Source of the DNA: Eubacterium oxidoreducens
GTDB taxonomy: Bacteria; Bacillota; Clostridia; Lachnospirales; Lachnospiraceae
Assembly (NCBI RefSeq): GCF_900104415.1
Contig: NZ_FMXR01000004.1
Coordinates: 305,159-369,158 of the forward strand
Length of the DNA: 64,000 bases
Direction of reading: 5' to 3'
Each line of letters starts with the position of its first letter. Position 1 is the stretch's first letter. A program made the position numbers and the translations under genes. The notes under the pieces were generated by a model. That model did not search any database. It was not told the origin of the DNA and saw only the letters and a program-made list of their open reading frames with translations. Positions 17,288 to 25,703 of this stretch are shown one piece after another.

Positions 17288-17701
17288 ATGAGCGACTATT
17301 TAGACTACACGAGGAAACTTCGAGGGGAGAAGGCAGACCGGCACTATAACTGTGCGCAGGCGACAGTTCTTCCATTTGCAAAAGAAAAAGGGCTGGATAT
17401 AGATGCCGTGATTGCACTGTGTGAGAATTATGGCGCAGGCATGAAACGCGGTGGTATATGCGGAGCGATTGCAGGCGGCCTGATGGCACTTGGTCTTAAC
17501 GAAATCACGGATGGAAAGAGTATAAAAAAGTATTATGATGCATTTTTGGAAAACCATCAGGGATATTTAGACTGTAAAGATTTGCTTCGGCTGAACAAAG
17601 AGGCCGGAGGAGATAAGAAAGCACATTGTGACGGCATGATCGAGGAAGCTGTATTATTGGTAGAACAGATCATAACTGAAAAGAAAGACTCCGAGCGGTA
17701 A
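17288..17701 (+). CDS. C_GCAxxG_C_C family (putative redox) protein
   Basis: A 137-residue protein with the name-giving motif. An early Cys lies in NCAQATVLPFA, CENYGAGM follows, GGICGAIAGGLMALGL carries the C-GA-xGG core, and a late cysteine pair is in LDCKDL and KAHCDGM. Members (PF09719) are common in anaerobes and are thought to be redox-active or cofactor-binding, without a proven reaction. A strong terminator follows immediately. It is the second gene of a two-gene unit. Confidence 0.87.
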   Translation: MSDYLDYTRKLRGEKADRHYNCAQATVLPFAKEKGLDIDAVIALCENYGAGMKRGGICGAIAGGLMALGLNEITDGKSIKKYYDAFLENHQGYLDCKDLLRLNKEAGGDKKAHCDGMIEEAVLLVEQIITEKKDSER

Positions 17702-17718
17702 AGCTCGGAGTTTTTTTA
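17688..17718 (+). terminator. Intrinsic terminator after the C_GCAxxG_C_C gene
   Basis: ACTCCGAGC pairs with GCTCGGAGT around a 6-nt loop that includes the stop codon, followed by seven T residues. Confidence 0.9.
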
Positions 17719-18081
17719 GAAAAGACCGTTATCATGAACCGGTTTATACTGATCGACGTTGTGCTCAACCACGTCCCAGTGCTCGGCGAGCATCCCGTCT
17801 TCTAAACGGTAGATGTCGACAACCTTGTTAACGGAGCCATTTTCCAGTGTACACTTGAAAAAGACATAGACCGTGTCGCCGTCTTCGGCAATCTTTACAA
17901 TCTCCATATGCGGTTTTAGCGCCAAAAAGTGAGAACAAAATTCTTTAAAGCCTTCGCGTCCCGTTGGGGCGTTCGGGTTGTGCTGAATGTAATCTTCCTT
18001 AATGAATTTGTCAATGAGGGAAGTATCCCAGCCATTAAATACCTTGTCGTAAAATTCCAATACAATTTCTTTGTTTGTCAT
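17716..18081 (-). CDS. SnoaL-like / NTF2-fold protein
   Basis: A 121-residue cytoplasmic protein with the SnoaL ester-cyclase pattern. It starts NKEIVLEFYDKVFNGWDTSLIDKFIKEDYIQHNP and continues GREGFKEFCSHFLALKP, FFKCTLENG and a closing DIYRLEDGMLAEHWDVVE. The family has a small cone-shaped fold used by cyclases, isomerases and predicted hydrolases. Substrate is unknown. Its 3' end touches the tail of the terminator of the convergent gene. GGAGGAAGGTAT precedes the ATG. Confidence 0.85.
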   Translation of the reverse strand: MTNKEIVLEFYDKVFNGWDTSLIDKFIKEDYIQHNPNAPTGREGFKEFCSHFLALKPHMEIVKIAEDGDTVYVFFKCTLENGSVNKVVDIYRLEDGMLAEHWDVVEHNVDQYKPVHDNGLF

Positions 18082-18198
18082 ATACCTTCCTCCAACCGTT
18101 TTTTTGAAATAATTATATCATGAGTCATGTCAGAAACTAATAAAAATCATGCATAGTATTTATAAAAGAAAAAAATGAAAAAATTACAAGATATGGTG

Positions 18199-18227
18199 TT
18201 GAAAATGAAATAACATGCCGATATATA
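18199..18227 (+). promoter_or_regulatory. Promoter of a small transcription unit
   Basis: TTGAAA (18199-18204), a 17-nt spacer and TATATA (18222-18227). It would drive the 62-codon frame that ends before the terminator at 18519. Confidence 0.5.
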
Positions 18228-18284
18228 GTATGAAGTAGAAGCCGCATTACTATTTTCACACATCTATGGAAGGAGTGTGATGGT

Positions 18285-18473
18285 ATGATGGATATGACAC
18301 CAATGTCACTTTCATTTGCAACCTACTATATTCAACCTACCGAGCGACCTCAAGGAAGAAAGGGCGAGGAAGGTGCATCGCAGTGGAAGAGTCCAAAGAA
18401 AGAAACGGAAGGATTTGGAAAAATTTTTCAAGAAGAATGTACAAGTTTACAAGATAACGAACAAAGGAAATAA
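18285..18473 (+). CDS. Possible 62-residue small protein
   Basis: MMDMTPMSLSFATYYIQPTE followed by a strongly charged tail rich in Lys and Glu. GGAAGGAG ends nine nucleotides before the ATG, a promoter stands 60 nt upstream and an intrinsic terminator lies 46 nt downstream, so a discrete short transcript is well supported. Coding function is less certain; the transcript could also act as an RNA. No family was recognised. Confidence 0.4.
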   Translation: MMDMTPMSLSFATYYIQPTERPQGRKGEEGASQWKSPKKETEGFGKIFQEECTSLQDNEQRK

Positions 18474-18518
18474 AAAAATAGTCATTTATGGGGGAAGTTT
18501 GCGCTTAAACAGAACAGC

Positions 18519-18556
18519 AAGAGGATTCTTTTTTGAGGAAAGAGTCCTCTTTTTTA
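18519..18556 (+). terminator. Intrinsic terminator of the small transcription unit
   Basis: AAGAGGATTCT pairs with AGAGTCCTCTT (one G-T pair), followed by a T tract. The next promoter begins right behind it. Confidence 0.8.
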
Positions 18557-18606
18557 TTGACATTTTGTATGCGTGTATTATAATGTATACCAAGTGGTAT
18601 ACCACT
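18557..18606 (+). promoter_or_regulatory. Strong promoter with overlapping palindromic operator for the molybdoenzyme operon
   Basis: A perfect TTGACA (18557-18562), a 16-nt spacer and a perfect TATAAT (18579-18584). Directly after the -10 lies GTATACCA-AG-TGGTATAC (18585-18602), overlapping a second perfect palindrome AGTGGTATACCACT (18593-18606). The core TGGTATACCA has the form of GntR/FadR-family operators. A repressor bound here would cover the transcription start. No GntR gene is in the window. Confidence 0.75.
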
Positions 18607-18654
18607 GGAAAACAATGATAAGAAGAAGGTAAATTCTTTGAAAGGGGAAAATAT

Positions 18655-21384
18655 ATGAGCGACAATACGACATTTTCCAATATGGATTTTCTGGCTGCAA
18701 CAACGGTAATCGGACTTGATGAGGCAGTTGGTGATCTGAAATATCTTAAGAAATCCGATCGTGTAGTTCGTGAGGAAAAGAAGGATGAAGTTGTAAAGGT
18801 TAAGACTTGTTGTAGAGCTTGCATTGCTAATTGCGGTGTGATTGCGACAGTAAAAAATGGCCGTGTAGTAAAGCTCGAAGGCAATCCGGAAGATCGAATG
18901 AGTAAGGGACGCATGTGCGCAAAAGGGTTATCCGGGATACAGGCGCTTTATCATCCGAACAGAAACAAGTATCCTATGATGAGAGTCGGCAAAAGGGGCG
19001 CCAATAAGTGGCGCCGAATATCCTGGGAAAAGGCAATTGATATCATTGCGCATAAGTTGGTAGAAACAAAGCAAAAATATGGAGCAGAGACGGTATTTTG
19101 CTCTACCGGCGGAGGCGGTAATCCGGAGATTTGGAGTATCGCAAGATTTTGCAATATCTTTGGGACACCGAACTGGTTTGAACCGGGATGCGCGCAGTGC
19201 TATCTTCCACGAGTGCTTGCCTATACGATGATGTATGGCGGAGTGGATTGCAGCATCGCAGATTCAAATGCACTAGAGTTATATGATACGGAAAATACGG
19301 AAATTAAAACGCTGGTGTTGTGGGGAACTGCACCTTCTTACTCCTGTCCGGCAAGTGGCGGCGGAGCTGTAGCAGATCTTCGCGCGAAAGGGGTTCAGAC
19401 AGTGGTGATAGACCCTCGTATGACACCGGATGCGGCGAAGGCTCAAGTATGGCTCCCAATCAGACCGGGAACAGACGTGGCACTGATGCTGTCGTGGATT
19501 CGCTATATCTTAGCAGAGCAGTTATATGATAAAGAATTTATCTTGAAATGGACCAATCTTCCATATCTTGTGGATGTGAAAACCAAGATGCTGATAAGAG
19601 CTGAGGTGTCAAATGACGAGAATGAACCGGACACCTTTATGGTATGGGATGAAAAACAAAACAAGCCGGTCGCAATGGAATATCCATATGACGAAAGTTT
19701 ATCACCGGCACTTGAAGGTACTTTTACATATGAAGGAAAAACCTACAAGACCGGATTTGAGATGCTGAAAGAACAGTGTGAAGAATATACCCTAGAGCAT
19801 GCGGGTAAGATCTGCGCGCTTGAGCCAAAGATGATAGAAAAAGCAATTCGGCTATTTGCAGAGAATACGCCATCCGGTTTGTGTCTTGGCGTTGCAACGG
19901 ATCAAAGTCCGAATTCGACACAGGCGGCAATGGCTGCTTGCACGCTGGATTTGTTACTGGGAAATGTGGAAAGACCGGGAGCATTGATGCAAAGATTCCG
20001 TACCAGCGGTGTCTTTGATATGCCAAATTACCCGGTACCGATTGCGGCAGATAAATTGCCGGATGAACAACTGAAGAAGCGACTTGGTGGAATTGAACAT
20101 AAGGGGTTGCACATCTGGTATGCAGGACATATTACAAGTGTTTTAGATGCAGTGCTAACCGGAAAACCATATAAACCAAGAGTCTGGATTGACCGCTCCG
20201 GTAATAAGCTGGCTGCACTTGCGGACGCGCAGAAGGTAAAGAAGGTAATCGACGAATTAGATTTCATCGTTCATATGTATATGTATCCAACTTCATTTTC
20301 TGCATATGCAGATATTCTGCTTCCGACACAAGAGTGGCTAGAGACAGATATGATTGTCGAGACCTGTAACACATTATGTGCCCGCCAGCAGGTGACACAT
20401 GTATGGGAGACCATGGATGAAACACTGATTTGGGCGAAGATTGCAAAGCGCTGTGCACAGCTTGGTGACGAGGACTGCCAGAAGGCATTCGATGCTGAGT
20501 ACATGGGCAAGGATCTCCCTTATTGGGAGAAAGTGACGGATCTGTGGGATCACTTCCTTGGCAGAATTGGGCTGAATTTTGAACAGCTCAAGAAAAACAC
20601 CCCGTATACCTACATGTCCAAGGAAGAGTGGAAATCGTATTATGTCTATCTAGAAGAAGATGAAAAGACACATAAACCAAAAGGGTTTGCGACGCCTTCA
20701 AAGAAGTGTGAAATCTATCTGGAAAGCATGATTACGCTAGGTCGTACCGGAAAGCCATTTGCAAAATGCGAATTGCCGCCGGCATCTGTAGAGTATCAGC
20801 CGCTTCCATATTATATGGAACCTGCCGAGAGCCCGAACGATAAGGAACTGGCTAAGGAATTCCCGCTCGTAATGACGGGAGGACGAGTGCCATACTTCCA
20901 CCACAACACACTTAGAAATGTTCCTTGGCTTCGTGAAATCTACCCGATTCCGGAACTTTGGATGTATCCAAATGATGCGAAGAAGTATGGACTTGAGGAC
21001 GGCCAGTGGGCATGGGTAGAATCTAAGCGCGGTAAGATTCGAACCGTGGTATCTTACACGCAGGGAATCAAACCGGGCGTTGTCTACATGGAGCGGTTCT
21101 GGAATCCGGAGACGCTTGAGACCAAGACGCACGGCTGGACAGAGATGAACGTTAACATGCTGACGAAGGCAGACGCACCGTTTAATGACGTAGTCGGAAC
21201 CTATACACTTCGTGGATTCCAGGTAAAAGTATATCCGGCAGAGCAGCCGCCGGAAGGAATCTGGATGAATCCGCAGGACTTTTCACAATGGCTTGCGCGG
21301 CCAACGGATCCATCTAAGAATGTTCAGGTATTGGAAAATGATGCCAAACCACAAGAAAAAATAAAAGAGGAGGTGACGGCATGA
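18655..21384 (+). CDS. Molybdopterin (bis-MGD) oxidoreductase catalytic subunit, DMSO reductase superfamily
   Basis: A 909-residue protein. The N-terminal [4Fe-4S] motif has Cys53, Cys56, Cys60 and Cys88 (C-x2-C-x3-C-x27-C), followed by KGLSGIQALYHPNR and the cofactor-binding regions (VLWGTAPSYSCPAS, VVIDPRMTPDAAKA, WLPIRPGTDVAL). The C-terminal MGD domain contains PLVMTGGRVPYFHHNTLRN. EPGCAQCYLPR (Cys179, Cys182) is where the Mo ligand is expected, suggesting cysteine ligation as in Psr/Fdh-like enzymes. There is no Tat signal, so it is cytoplasmic. The next gene overlaps its stop by 4 nt. Candidate reactions include S- or N-oxide reduction or reductive dehydroxylation; none is proven by sequence. 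Confidence 0.9.
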   Translation: MSDNTTFSNMDFLAATTVIGLDEAVGDLKYLKKSDRVVREEKKDEVVKVKTCCRACIANCGVIATVKNGRVVKLEGNPEDRMSKGRMCAKGLSGIQALYHPNRNKYPMMRVGKRGANKWRRISWEKAIDIIAHKLVETKQKYGAETVFCSTGGGGNPEIWSIARFCNIFGTPNWFEPGCAQCYLPRVLAYTMMYGGVDCSIADSNALELYDTENTEIKTLVLWGTAPSYSCPASGGGAVADLRAKGVQTVVIDPRMTPDAAKAQVWLPIRPGTDVALMLSWIRYILAEQLYDKEFILKWTNLPYLVDVKTKMLIRAEVSNDENEPDTFMVWDEKQNKPVAMEYPYDESLSPALEGTFTYEGKTYKTGFEMLKEQCEEYTLEHAGKICALEPKMIEKAIRLFAENTPSGLCLGVATDQSPNSTQAAMAACTLDLLLGNVERPGALMQRFRTSGVFDMPNYPVPIAADKLPDEQLKKRLGGIEHKGLHIWYAGHITSVLDAVLTGKPYKPRVWIDRSGNKLAALADAQKVKKVIDELDFIVHMYMYPTSFSAYADILLPTQEWLETDMIVETCNTLCARQQVTHVWETMDETLIWAKIAKRCAQLGDEDCQKAFDAEYMGKDLPYWEKVTDLWDHFLGRIGLNFEQLKKNTPYTYMSKEEWKSYYVYLEEDEKTHKPKGFATPSKKCEIYLESMITLGRTGKPFAKCELPPASVEYQPLPYYMEPAESPNDKELAKEFPLVMTGGRVPYFHHNTLRNVPWLREIYPIPELWMYPNDAKKYGLEDGQWAWVESKRGKIRTVVSYTQGIKPGVVYMERFWNPETLETKTHGWTEMNVNMLTKADAPFNDVVGTYTLRGFQVKVYPAEQPPEGIWMNPQDFSQWLARPTDPSKNVQVLENDAKPQEKIKEEVTA

Positions 21385-22022
21385 GCCAATTAGCATTTGT
21401 AATTGAGCTAGACCGGTGTATCGGTTGTAAAGGATGTCAGGTAGCATGTAAAATGGAAAATGGAACAGCACTTGGTTCTGACCGTATCAAGGTACGACAG
21501 ATAGGACCGACCGGTATTTACCCGAATCTTCAGATGTATTTCCTGCCGACGATGTGTCAGCAGTGTGCAGATCCGGCCTGTGTACGTGTCTGTCCATCCG
21601 GAGCGGTATATAAGAATTTTTCAGATGGAATTGTGCGAATTGAAACCGCCAAATGTATTGGCTGCAAGAGTTGTAACCAGGAATGTCCGTATCATGTCAA
21701 TACCTTTAGTGAAATGAGACGCACCATGGATAAATGTACCATTTGCCTAGAAGCCAGAGAGGTCGGAGAAAAGCCGGCATGCGTAAGAAACTGTTCAGGG
21801 AAAGCCCTTCATTTTGGGGATATTGAAGACCCAAACAGTGAAGTGTCCAAATTAATCAAAGAAGCAGGAGAGGAACATGTCTATTCGCTTCGTGATTTTG
21901 GAAATGGACCATCCACGCGTTATATATTAAAGAATGCACAGTGGCTGGATATATTGCCACAAGAACTTGATGTTGTATCATTTGGAAAGGAAGGAAAGGT
22001 CTATTATGAGTATGAGCAATAA
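21381..22022 (+). CDS. DmsB-like four-cluster ferredoxin subunit
   Basis: A 213-residue iron-sulfur protein with four cysteine groups in the DmsB/NrfC order. These are CIGCKGCQVACKMEN, CQQCADPACVRVCPSGA, CIGCKSCNQECPY, and CTICLEAREVGEKPACVRNC. That gives up to four [4Fe-4S] clusters forming a wire to the molybdenum subunit. The gene starts inside the stop region of the catalytic gene (ATGA overlap) with GAGGAGGTGACGGC upstream. There is no membrane-anchor gene next to it, so electrons probably come from the soluble AsrA/AsrB-type proteins encoded downstream and not from quinol. Confidence 0.92.
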   Translation: MSQLAFVIELDRCIGCKGCQVACKMENGTALGSDRIKVRQIGPTGIYPNLQMYFLPTMCQQCADPACVRVCPSGAVYKNFSDGIVRIETAKCIGCKSCNQECPYHVNTFSEMRRTMDKCTICLEAREVGEKPACVRNCSGKALHFGDIEDPNSEVSKLIKEAGEEHVYSLRDFGNGPSTRYILKNAQWLDILPQELDVVSFGKEGKVYYEYEQ

Positions 22023-23739
22023 AAGAGATACATACAGACAGCTTATGATGAATCGAAGCAACCTCTATCATTTATTCTCAAGATTTTTCCAAAAAGAAAT
22101 GGATGCAGCGTTTCTTGAGAAACTTCGTCATATTCAGTTCCCGGTGAATCGAAAGGAAACTGCGCTGACAGAATTTCAGGATGCACTTCTTCGTCTGAAT
22201 GAATATTTTGAATATGACGCAGGCGAGTCGATTGAAGATCTTGCGGTAGATTATGCGAAGACATTTTTGGGAGCAGGTAGTGCACAGGGAAATGCAGCTT
22301 TCCCATATGAATCGGTATACACCAGCCCGAAGCGTGTGATGATGCAGGATGCATGGAACAAGATGTGCGAACTGTATGAGGTAAAGGGGCTTGCCAAACG
22401 TGATGAATGCAAGGATTTGCAGGAAGATCATATCGCGATGGAACTGGATTTTATGGCATTTTTATGCGATGAAACCAGTCAGCTTACCGAGACACTTGCC
22501 GGTCTTGAGGAGCAAAGGGAGTTTTTAAACCGTCATCTGCTAAATTGGATACCGGAATTTTGTCTGGATATTAAAGAGCACGCCGATACGGAATTTTATC
22601 GTATGATCGGTCAGCTGACTACCGGATTTTTACAACTTGACAGCTTTATTTTGGATCAGATGATTGCGGAGCGAAAAGCACGAAAAGTGATTTCTAAATC
22701 GGTCAAAGTAACGCGCAGTTATTTGGATGAGGTACTGCATAAACTAAGCAAGGAGTATCATATTTATGGACCTAAGCATCTTCCGGAGCGAGGCATGCGA
22801 GAGAATAATGGTATGATTCGATATCAGGAAATCTTCTCATTGGAAGAGCTGATGCTAGATGGACAGTCAGACTTTTCGTTAAAGGAGGTTATCTATCCGG
22901 TGTCACAGACCATCTTTTCCTTTGATGAAAATAGTGCAACAGAGACGATATCTACGGATCCAAAAGGAATCATCATATTTGCCAGACCATGTGATATCAA
23001 TGGGCTTCGCCGTCTTGACAATATGTTTTTGGCAAATGGCGGAATGAGCGATGTTTATTACAAGCGAATGCGAGATAAAGTGAAAATCTTTATGATTGAA
23101 TGTAAAGAAAGCTGGGATACTTGTTTTTGCGTTTCCATGGGAACGAACAAAACCGACAACTATTCGGTGGCGCTTCGATTTGACGAGGATATGATTCAGC
23201 TCAAGATTAAAGACGCGGAATTCTTAGATGAATTTGAATGGGCCGGCGCATGTGACTATGAACCTTCATTTATAGAGGAAAATACAAGAAAAGTCAGGAT
23301 TCCCAATATCAAAAAAGGTGAGAAGCTGCGTCCGATTTATGAATTGGAATTTTGGAAGGAGTACAATGAAACCTGTATTTCTTGCGGTGGTTGTAATACG
23401 GTATGCCCTTCCTGCAGCTGCTTTGATACGATTGACGATCTTAACCAGGAAAACTCCAGAAAAGGTTCAAGACGTCGCGTTTGGTCTTCTTGCATGCTTC
23501 CGGATTATTCTAAGACTGCAGGTGGTAATATTGCCCGCAAGTTCCCGGAGCAGATGATGCGCTTTAAAACCCTACATAAGATTTATGATTATAATGCCAG
23601 ATTTGGCGGAAATGAGCATATGTGCGTGGGCTGTGGCCGATGCATAATGCGATGTCCGGAGGATATTGATTTTTCGGAAACAATCAACAAACTTGCCGAT
23701 GAAGTGGACAAGTTAAAGGCAAAGGAAGGAGGAAAGTAA
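22006..23739 (+). CDS. TorD-type chaperone fused to AsrA-like iron-sulfur protein
   Basis: A 577-residue fusion. Residues about 1-215 are a helical TorD/DmsD-like chaperone (LYHLFSRFFQKEMDAAFLEKL and the acidic linker LQEDHIAMELDFMAFL, matching the E-P-x-DH-like region). Residues about 230-577 resemble anaerobic sulfite reductase subunit A, with FARPCDINGLRRLDNMFL and two C-terminal [4Fe-4S] motifs (CISCGGCNTVCPSCSC; CVGCGRCIMRCPE). The start at 22006 overlaps the ferredoxin gene by 17 nt and has AAGGAAAGG before it. The chaperone part would help insert the Mo cofactor and the AsrA part would pass electrons. The fusion is unusual as far as I know. Confidence 0.87.
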   Translation: MSMSNKRDTYRQLMMNRSNLYHLFSRFFQKEMDAAFLEKLRHIQFPVNRKETALTEFQDALLRLNEYFEYDAGESIEDLAVDYAKTFLGAGSAQGNAAFPYESVYTSPKRVMMQDAWNKMCELYEVKGLAKRDECKDLQEDHIAMELDFMAFLCDETSQLTETLAGLEEQREFLNRHLLNWIPEFCLDIKEHADTEFYRMIGQLTTGFLQLDSFILDQMIAERKARKVISKSVKVTRSYLDEVLHKLSKEYHIYGPKHLPERGMRENNGMIRYQEIFSLEELMLDGQSDFSLKEVIYPVSQTIFSFDENSATETISTDPKGIIIFARPCDINGLRRLDNMFLANGGMSDVYYKRMRDKVKIFMIECKESWDTCFCVSMGTNKTDNYSVALRFDEDMIQLKIKDAEFLDEFEWAGACDYEPSFIEENTRKVRIPNIKKGEKLRPIYELEFWKEYNETCISCGGCNTVCPSCSCFDTIDDLNQENSRKGSRRRVWSSCMLPDYSKTAGGNIARKFPEQMMRFKTLHKIYDYNARFGGNEHMCVGCGRCIMRCPEDIDFSETINKLADEVDKLKAKEGGK

Positions 23740-23740
23740 G

Positions 23741-24535
23741 ATGCAACAAAATGTATTAGTTCCATATCCACACAGAATTTTAAGTATGTTAAAGCATACC
23801 AATACAGAGTGTACATTTCGGGTTGCTTGTGATAACGAACCGGACTACGGACAGTTTTTCATGCTTTCTCTTCCGAAAGTTGGAGAAGCGCCGATCTCCG
23901 CAAGTGGAAAGGGTCCGGGATACGTAGAGTTTACGATTCGTAATGTGGGACTCTTAACGCAGGCCATTTTCGAATTAGAACCGGGGAATTCTATTTTCCT
24001 TCGTGGCCCGTATGGCAATTCATTTCCGGTAAAGGAATTTGAAAACAAAGATCTCTTGATTATCTGCGGCGGTACGGGAATGGCGCCGGTAATGACGATG
24101 ATTAACCATTTTTACGATCATCCTGAGGTCTGTAAGTCTGTGAATATCATTTCCGGATTCAAAAATGCAAAAGCAGTGCTGTTTCGAGAAGAAATAAGAA
24201 AGTTCAAGGAGCGATTTAATATGATTGCGACACTTGACAGTGGCGAGGAGGACGGATTTGAAGGGGGCATGGTAACGGCCCACATTAATAAGATTCCGTT
24301 TGATACCTTTGACGATTATCGTATCGTTATCGTAGGACCGCCGGTTATGATGCACTTTGCCGCACAAGAATGTGTCAAATGTGGCGCCGAAGAATCCAAA
24401 ATCTGGGTTTCTTTTGAACGTAAAATGTGCTGCGGTGTTGGGAAATGCGGTCATTGCAAGATCAATGATACCTACGTCTGCTTAGATGGACCGGTCTTCA
24501 ATTATGAATATGCCAAGGATCGGTTGATGGATTAA
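23741..24535 (+). CDS. AsrB-like FAD/NAD(P)H-binding electron-transfer subunit
   Basis: A 264-residue ferredoxin-NADP-reductase-fold protein of the AsrB/PyrK/HydG type. It has an FAD domain (YVEFTIRNVGLLTQ, GNSIFLRGPYGNSFP), a nucleotide-binding domain starting LLIICGGTGMAPVMTM, and a C-terminal [2Fe-2S]-type cysteine cluster CCGVGKCGHCKINDTYVC. It should oxidise NAD(P)H and reduce the AsrA-type partner encoded one nucleotide upstream. No siroheme sulfite reductase (AsrC) follows, so the module appears to feed the molybdoenzyme. GGAGG precedes the ATG. Confidence 0.9.
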   Translation: MQQNVLVPYPHRILSMLKHTNTECTFRVACDNEPDYGQFFMLSLPKVGEAPISASGKGPGYVEFTIRNVGLLTQAIFELEPGNSIFLRGPYGNSFPVKEFENKDLLIICGGTGMAPVMTMINHFYDHPEVCKSVNIISGFKNAKAVLFREEIRKFKERFNMIATLDSGEEDGFEGGMVTAHINKIPFDTFDDYRIVIVGPPVMMHFAAQECVKCGAEESKIWVSFERKMCCGVGKCGHCKINDTYVCLDGPVFNYEYAKDRLMD

Positions 24536-24584
24536 TCCTTATGCTACATTAAGAAATTCCACATGCTACTTGGAAAAGCGGGGG

Positions 24585-24613
24585 TTGAATTTAACGCTTT
24601 AAAGTGTTATAGT
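24585..24613 (+). promoter_or_regulatory. Promoter of the ABC importer operon
   Basis: TTGAAT (24585-24590), a 17-nt spacer and an extended -10, TGTTATAGT, with its hexamer at 24608-24613. Confidence 0.65.
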
Positions 24614-24627
24614 GATTAAGTGTTTAG

Positions 24628-24650
24628 TTTATGTGGGGGATTCACATAAA
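24628..24650 (+). promoter_or_regulatory. Short inverted repeat in the 5' leader
   Basis: TTTATGTG pairs exactly with CACATAAA across a 7-nt loop, between the promoter and the ribosome binding site of the substrate-binding lipoprotein gene. It could be an operator or a leader hairpin. Confidence 0.4.
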
Positions 24651-24676
24651 AACAAAAAGAGGAGGACATTACGAAG

Positions 24677-25693
24677 ATGAAAAAGAAAATTTTGGCAGCT
24701 CTCGTAGTAGGAGCAATGGCAGCAAGTCTTGCAGCATGTGGAAGCTCAGCTTCAAATGATGCAGCAACTTCCGGTGCGGAAGGTTCATCATCAGAAGCCG
24801 CAAACGGCGAGACTTATAAGATTGGTATCTGTCAGTTGGTACAGCATGATGCATTGGATGCCGCAACACAAGGATTCCAGGATGCATTAACAGAAAAGCT
24901 TGGAGATAGCGTGACATTTGACGTACAGAACGCTTCCGGAGATTCTGCAACATGTGCAACAATTACGAATCAGTTCGTTGCAGATGGTGATGATTTGATT
25001 ATGGCAAATGCAACAGCTTCACTGCAGGCAGCAGCATCTGCAACAGATTCTATTCCGATTCTCGGAACTTCTGTAACAGACTATGCAACAGCACTTGAGA
25101 TTTCAGATTGGACAGGAACGGTTGGCGGAAATATTTCCGGAACAAGCGACCTTGCACCACTCGATCAGCAGGCTGATCTTGTAAAAGAGTTATTCCCGGA
25201 TGCAACTACAGTTGGTATCCTTTACTGCTCAGCTGAACCGAATTCGGTATATCAGGCAGAACATATGACGGAATACTTAGAAGAACTTGGATATACAGTG
25301 GCTTCTTACACATTTGCAGATACGAATGATGTTTCATCTGTTACAACTACAGCATGTGCACAAAGTGATGTGATCTACATTCCAACAGATAACACAGCAG
25401 CATCTTGTACAGAAGCAATTGCAAATGTAGCACTTCCGGCAAAGACACCAATCGTAGCAGGTGAAGAAGGAATTGTAGCAGGTTGTGGTGTGGCAGCACT
25501 TTCCATTGATTATTATGATCTTGGATACCAGACAGGACTTCAGGCATATGAAATTCTTGTAAATGGTGCAGACATTTCAACAATGGCTGTCGAAACAGCA
25601 GCAGATGTAACCAAGAAATACAATCCAACTATTTGCGAAGAACTTGGCATTACAATTCCGGATGGATATGAGGCAATTGAAACAGAAGAATAA
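24677..25693 (+). CDS. TrpX-like ABC transporter substrate-binding lipoprotein
   Basis: A 338-residue lipoprotein with signal peptide MKKKILAALVVGAMAASLAAC; the lipobox LAAC places the anchored cysteine at about residue 21, followed by a Ser/Ala/Glu linker. The mature domain (YKIGICQLVQHDALDAATQG, IPILGTSVTDY, FPDATTVGILYCSAEPNS) fits the ABC_sub_bind (PF04392) family, which includes tryptophan-binding TrpX and other uncharacterised members. It captures a small ligand outside the cell for the permease and ATPase encoded downstream. The ligand is not determined by sequence, and no T-box is seen upstream. Confidence 0.87.
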   Translation: MKKKILAALVVGAMAASLAACGSSASNDAATSGAEGSSSEAANGETYKIGICQLVQHDALDAATQGFQDALTEKLGDSVTFDVQNASGDSATCATITNQFVADGDDLIMANATASLQAAASATDSIPILGTSVTDYATALEISDWTGTVGGNISGTSDLAPLDQQADLVKELFPDATTVGILYCSAEPNSVYQAEHMTEYLEELGYTVASYTFADTNDVSSVTTTACAQSDVIYIPTDNTAASCTEAIANVALPAKTPIVAGEEGIVAGCGVAALSIDYYDLGYQTGLQAYEILVNGADISTMAVETAADVTKKYNPTICEELGITIPDGYEAIETEE

Positions 25694-25703
25694 TACTAAT
25701 CTT

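Noticed and set aside
18316..18618. 100-codon frame overlapping the small protein
   Set aside because: It runs through an intrinsic terminator and a strong promoter and has no ribosome binding site.
18655..21384. Pyrogallol-phloroglucinol transhydroxylase assignment suggested by the PhlG-like gene
   Set aside because: The N-terminal four-cysteine cluster motif is intact here, whereas the transhydroxylase large subunit, as I recall, has none; the two genes are also 37 kb apart.
23741..24535. Calling 22006-24535 a sulfite reductase operon
   Set aside because: The catalytic siroheme subunit AsrC is missing, while a molybdoenzyme and its ferredoxin are directly coupled upstream.
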